Assembly: GCA_021809305.1 (NCBI GenBank)
Contig: JAKBAF010000027.1
Location: 1-7,333 of the forward strand
Direction of reading: 5' to 3'
Length of the DNA stretch: 7,333 bases
Source of the DNA: a bacterium
GTDB taxonomy: Bacteria; Chlamydiota; Chlamydiia; Chlamydiales; JAFEGQ01
Shown here: piece by piece, positions 5,752 through 7,333 of the stretch
Position numbering within the stretch: the stretch's first letter is position 1
Layout of the letters: each line of letters begins with the position of its first letter
Notes under the pieces: model-generated
What the model was told of the DNA's origin: nothing
The model's input: the letters and a program-made list of their open reading frames with translations, nothing else
Database searches by the model: none
Made by a program: the position numbers and the translations under genes

Positions 5752-6300
5752 TTAAGCTCCATCGGGCGGTTCGTTCCGGAGGGAGGTAACCTTGTCGCAG
5801 CCGGATCTGATGACCCATTGACCCCAGGTGGCATTTTCGCGCTTTGCAGACGCCCCATCTTTTTTGCTAGCACCCTTGATCTTAGTAGCTTTAGCGCGAT
5901 CATGCGATTGACCTTGTGGGGAGGCATCTGCGCCGTAGGAACTTCGTATAATTTTTCCATTTTCTTCAGCGAGGACGGCGGTGGAGCCATCGCTCCAGAA
6001 GATGTAGATCTTCTTACCAACAGGCTCCCAGCGTCCGATTCGATCGCTTGCAGTCGATGTGAATTGGGCAGCGGCGCCCTCAGGTGCGAGTGTGATAAAG
6101 TATTCCTTGCCATCTGCTGCGGTAATCTGCCAGACGCCCACGGCATCAAAGGGAGGTTGATCTTTCGCCGGTACATCTCGTGAGGCCCTCTCCTTGGAAG
6201 GGGTTGATTTCGCCTTTTCTTTACTATGGCAGCCTGTTAGGAGGATGCAGGATAGGCAGAGTAGCGGGAGGGGCTTTAGCGCTTTTAGGATGCGATGCAT
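5752..6300 (-). CDS. Small predicted lipoprotein (182 aa)
   Basis: The N-terminus is a lipoprotein signal: Lys/Arg residues, a hydrophobic Leu-rich core, then the lipobox LLTGC with the acylated Cys at residue 24. The mature protein would be anchored to a membrane, facing the periplasm. A short charged linker (about 25-48) leads to a compact region at about 52-125 with alternating strands, including GVWQITAADGKEYFITL, GRWEPVGKKIYIFWSDG and a following strand pair; the Trp and Gly spacing suggests a small beta-barrel or lipocalin-like fold, but I do not recognise a named family. The last 55 residues are Lys/Ala/Ser-rich and probably disordered. The ATG at 6300 has AGAGGA about six bases upstream. 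The start overlaps the preceding gene's end by 16 bases, implying translational coupling and co-expression. Confidence 0.85.
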   Translation of the reverse strand: MHRILKALKPLPLLCLSCILLTGCHSKEKAKSTPSKERASRDVPAKDQPPFDAVGVWQITAADGKEYFITLAPEGAAAQFTSTASDRIGRWEPVGKKIYIFWSDGSTAVLAEENGKIIRSSYGADASPQGQSHDRAKATKIKGASKKDGASAKRENATWGQWVIRSGCDKVTSLRNEPPDGA

Positions 6301-7333
6301 GGTTCTTCCTCTAGGTGATGGGGGACAGGGTTACTGTTGTTACGGGGAGAGAGTGGAGGGGAGCACGTGGCTGCTGCCTCTGTTGCCATAATAGGGCTCT
6401 CCCGTGATAGACCATAGAGGAGAGCGTTGTTTGCCGTGATTTGTGGTGCTTGGCAGTTGATAATAATGGAGCTTTCGGAGGAGATTTCGCTCGCCTTTAC
6501 CCCAAACAGGACGCTCTTGCGGACAGTTCCTGGGCCAATTTTTGACTCCTTAACCCATGAGAGCTCTTCACTGCTGTGTGGCGTTTTTCCTCGCGCCTGC
6601 TGCAGAGGGGGCTCGTTTGCGCGAAAGAGGGCTCGAAGGGCCTTCCCGGCGCAAGAGGCCTCCGTGAGGAGTTGGAGTGAGCTCATATAGCGATCGATCC
6701 GGCCAAAATCTGCGACAAGGCTGCTCTTACCAACATCGATTAGGCCAAGAGACCCAATCTTTTCCCTTAGTGGGTTAAGGCGCATCCAGTGGGAGAGAGC
6801 GGTGGGGCGTGCAATGCCCTGCTCCTCCATCGCGAGAGCGTAGGACTCCTCATCGAGAGAGAGCGGCATCCAGAAGTGGGTATCGCTTCCCAATTTCGAA
6901 GAGAGACCCTCGAGCTCTGCTCTGAAGAGAGCAGTTAGCTCTTCTAGGACCTCGCGGGTTATCGAGAAGGAGCCGAGGCTTCTTGCAATGGGTCTTGGAG
7001 TAGCGGTAATATCACGCATTGCAAGGGTTGCGAGAAGGTGGGGAGAGGGCTTCTCAAGGAGCATGAGGTTGCCGTTTCTATCACGAGTTAGCAGTCCATA
7101 GTCTGTAAGATCATCTGTCTCCTCGAGCTCCATTCCAAAGATAGCGATGGGAGCTGTTGCCTCTTGGAAAACGATGGGAAGGATAAGCTGGTCGGACCAG
7201 AAGACCGAGAGCCTGCCTTTTAGGGATCCGGCAAACAGACTGCTTGTGGCAATAGCTAAATCAAGCAGTGTTGCAGTTGTCTCTCCATCGCAACCCTTAA
7301 GGCGCATAGGCAGTTTCACCGCCCCTTTATCGT
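6285..7333 (-). CDS. Nucleotidyltransferase-like protein, 5' end outside window
   Basis: The frame is open to the right edge, so the true start is probably beyond it; a GTG at 7319 lies in frame but has no good Shine-Dalgarno (GGGGC only). Numbering from that GTG, SVFWSDQLILP (38-48) resembles the metal-binding strand of sugar-phosphate nucleotidyltransferases, and APIAIFGMELEE followed by YGLLTRDRNGNLMLLEKPS (74-92) matches their family pattern in which a YG(V/L) strand and an EKP motif follow. GSFSITREVLEEL (116-128) fits the next conserved strand and helix. Later, DVGKSSLVADFG and YMSSLQLLTE (195-220) and the strands at about 255-305 (SKIGPGTVRKSVLFG and on) suggest a left-handed beta-helix-like tail. 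The Gly-rich nucleotide-binding loop would be upstream and unseen. The sugar and nucleotide cannot be told. The polar Pro/Asn-rich C-terminus overlaps the lipoprotein start. Confidence 0.7.
   Translation of the reverse strand, partial: DKGAVKLPMRLKGCDGETTATLLDLAIATSSLFAGSLKGRLSVFWSDQLILPIVFQEATAPIAIFGMELEETDDLTDYGLLTRDRNGNLMLLEKPSPHLLATLAMRDITATPRPIARSLGSFSITREVLEELTALFRAELEGLSSKLGSDTHFWMPLSLDEESYALAMEEQGIARPTALSHWMRLNPLREKIGSLGLIDVGKSSLVADFGRIDRYMSSLQLLTEASCAGKALRALFRANEPPLQQARGKTPHSSEELSWVKESKIGPGTVRKSVLFGVKASEISSESSIIINCQAPQITANNALLYGLSRESPIMATEAAATCSPPLSPRNNSNPVPHHLEEEPCIAS

Noticed and set aside
5733..6183. Overlapping frames on both strands within the lipoprotein gene
   Set aside because: The lipoprotein frame has a signal sequence, lipobox and ribosome binding site; the others have none of these.

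Overview
The window looks like a chromosomal segment of a chlamydia-like bacterium (phylum Chlamydiota, probably an environmental or amoeba-associated lineage outside Chlamydiaceae). The main reason is gene order. A TPR chaperone of the SycD/LcrH type, mutL and a pepP-like aminopeptidase lie side by side, as lcrH_1, mutL and pepP (CT576, CT575, CT574) do in Chlamydia trachomatis. The N-termini of MutL and PepP fit bacterial family members well. Base composition looks close to balanced by eye, which would be high for this phylum. The assignment is inference from gene content; no search was run.

Layout from left to right. Positions 1-275 hold no convincing gene but contain a folded, repeat-like stretch with nested inverted repeats. 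Positions 276-1746 on the minus strand are a two-gene operon: the TPR chaperone (1297-1746), followed with an 8-base stop/start overlap by an unrecognised 342-residue protein with hydrophobic segments (276-1304). An AT-rich divergent control region (1747-1919) separates it from mutL (1920-3794, plus strand). A 212-base gap holds an 88-base element with perfect 24-base inverted arms (3858-3945). pepP follows (4007-5089, plus) with a compound stem-loop at its end. Next is a small gene for a membrane-anchored coiled-coil protein built from near-identical 21-base and 33-base tandem repeats (5214-5681, plus). The right end is a minus-strand pair: a nucleotidyltransferase-like gene cut by the window edge (6285-7333), overlapping by 16 bases the start of a small lipoprotein gene (5752-6300).

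How the parts relate. The chaperone and its partner look like an accessory type III secretion unit: the chaperone would bind the hydrophobic neighbour before export. This rests on operon structure and the chaperone family, not on recognition of the partner. MutL is the mismatch-repair ATPase, and its C-terminal endonuclease motif is visibly degenerate. PepP trims proline-containing peptides. The nucleotidyltransferase-like protein and the lipoprotein are probably translated together, with no clear shared function. No CRISPR array, tRNA, rRNA, transposase or defence system was seen. The most unusual parts are the two non-coding inverted-repeat elements, the repeat-built coiled-coil gene and the unrecognised chaperone partner.
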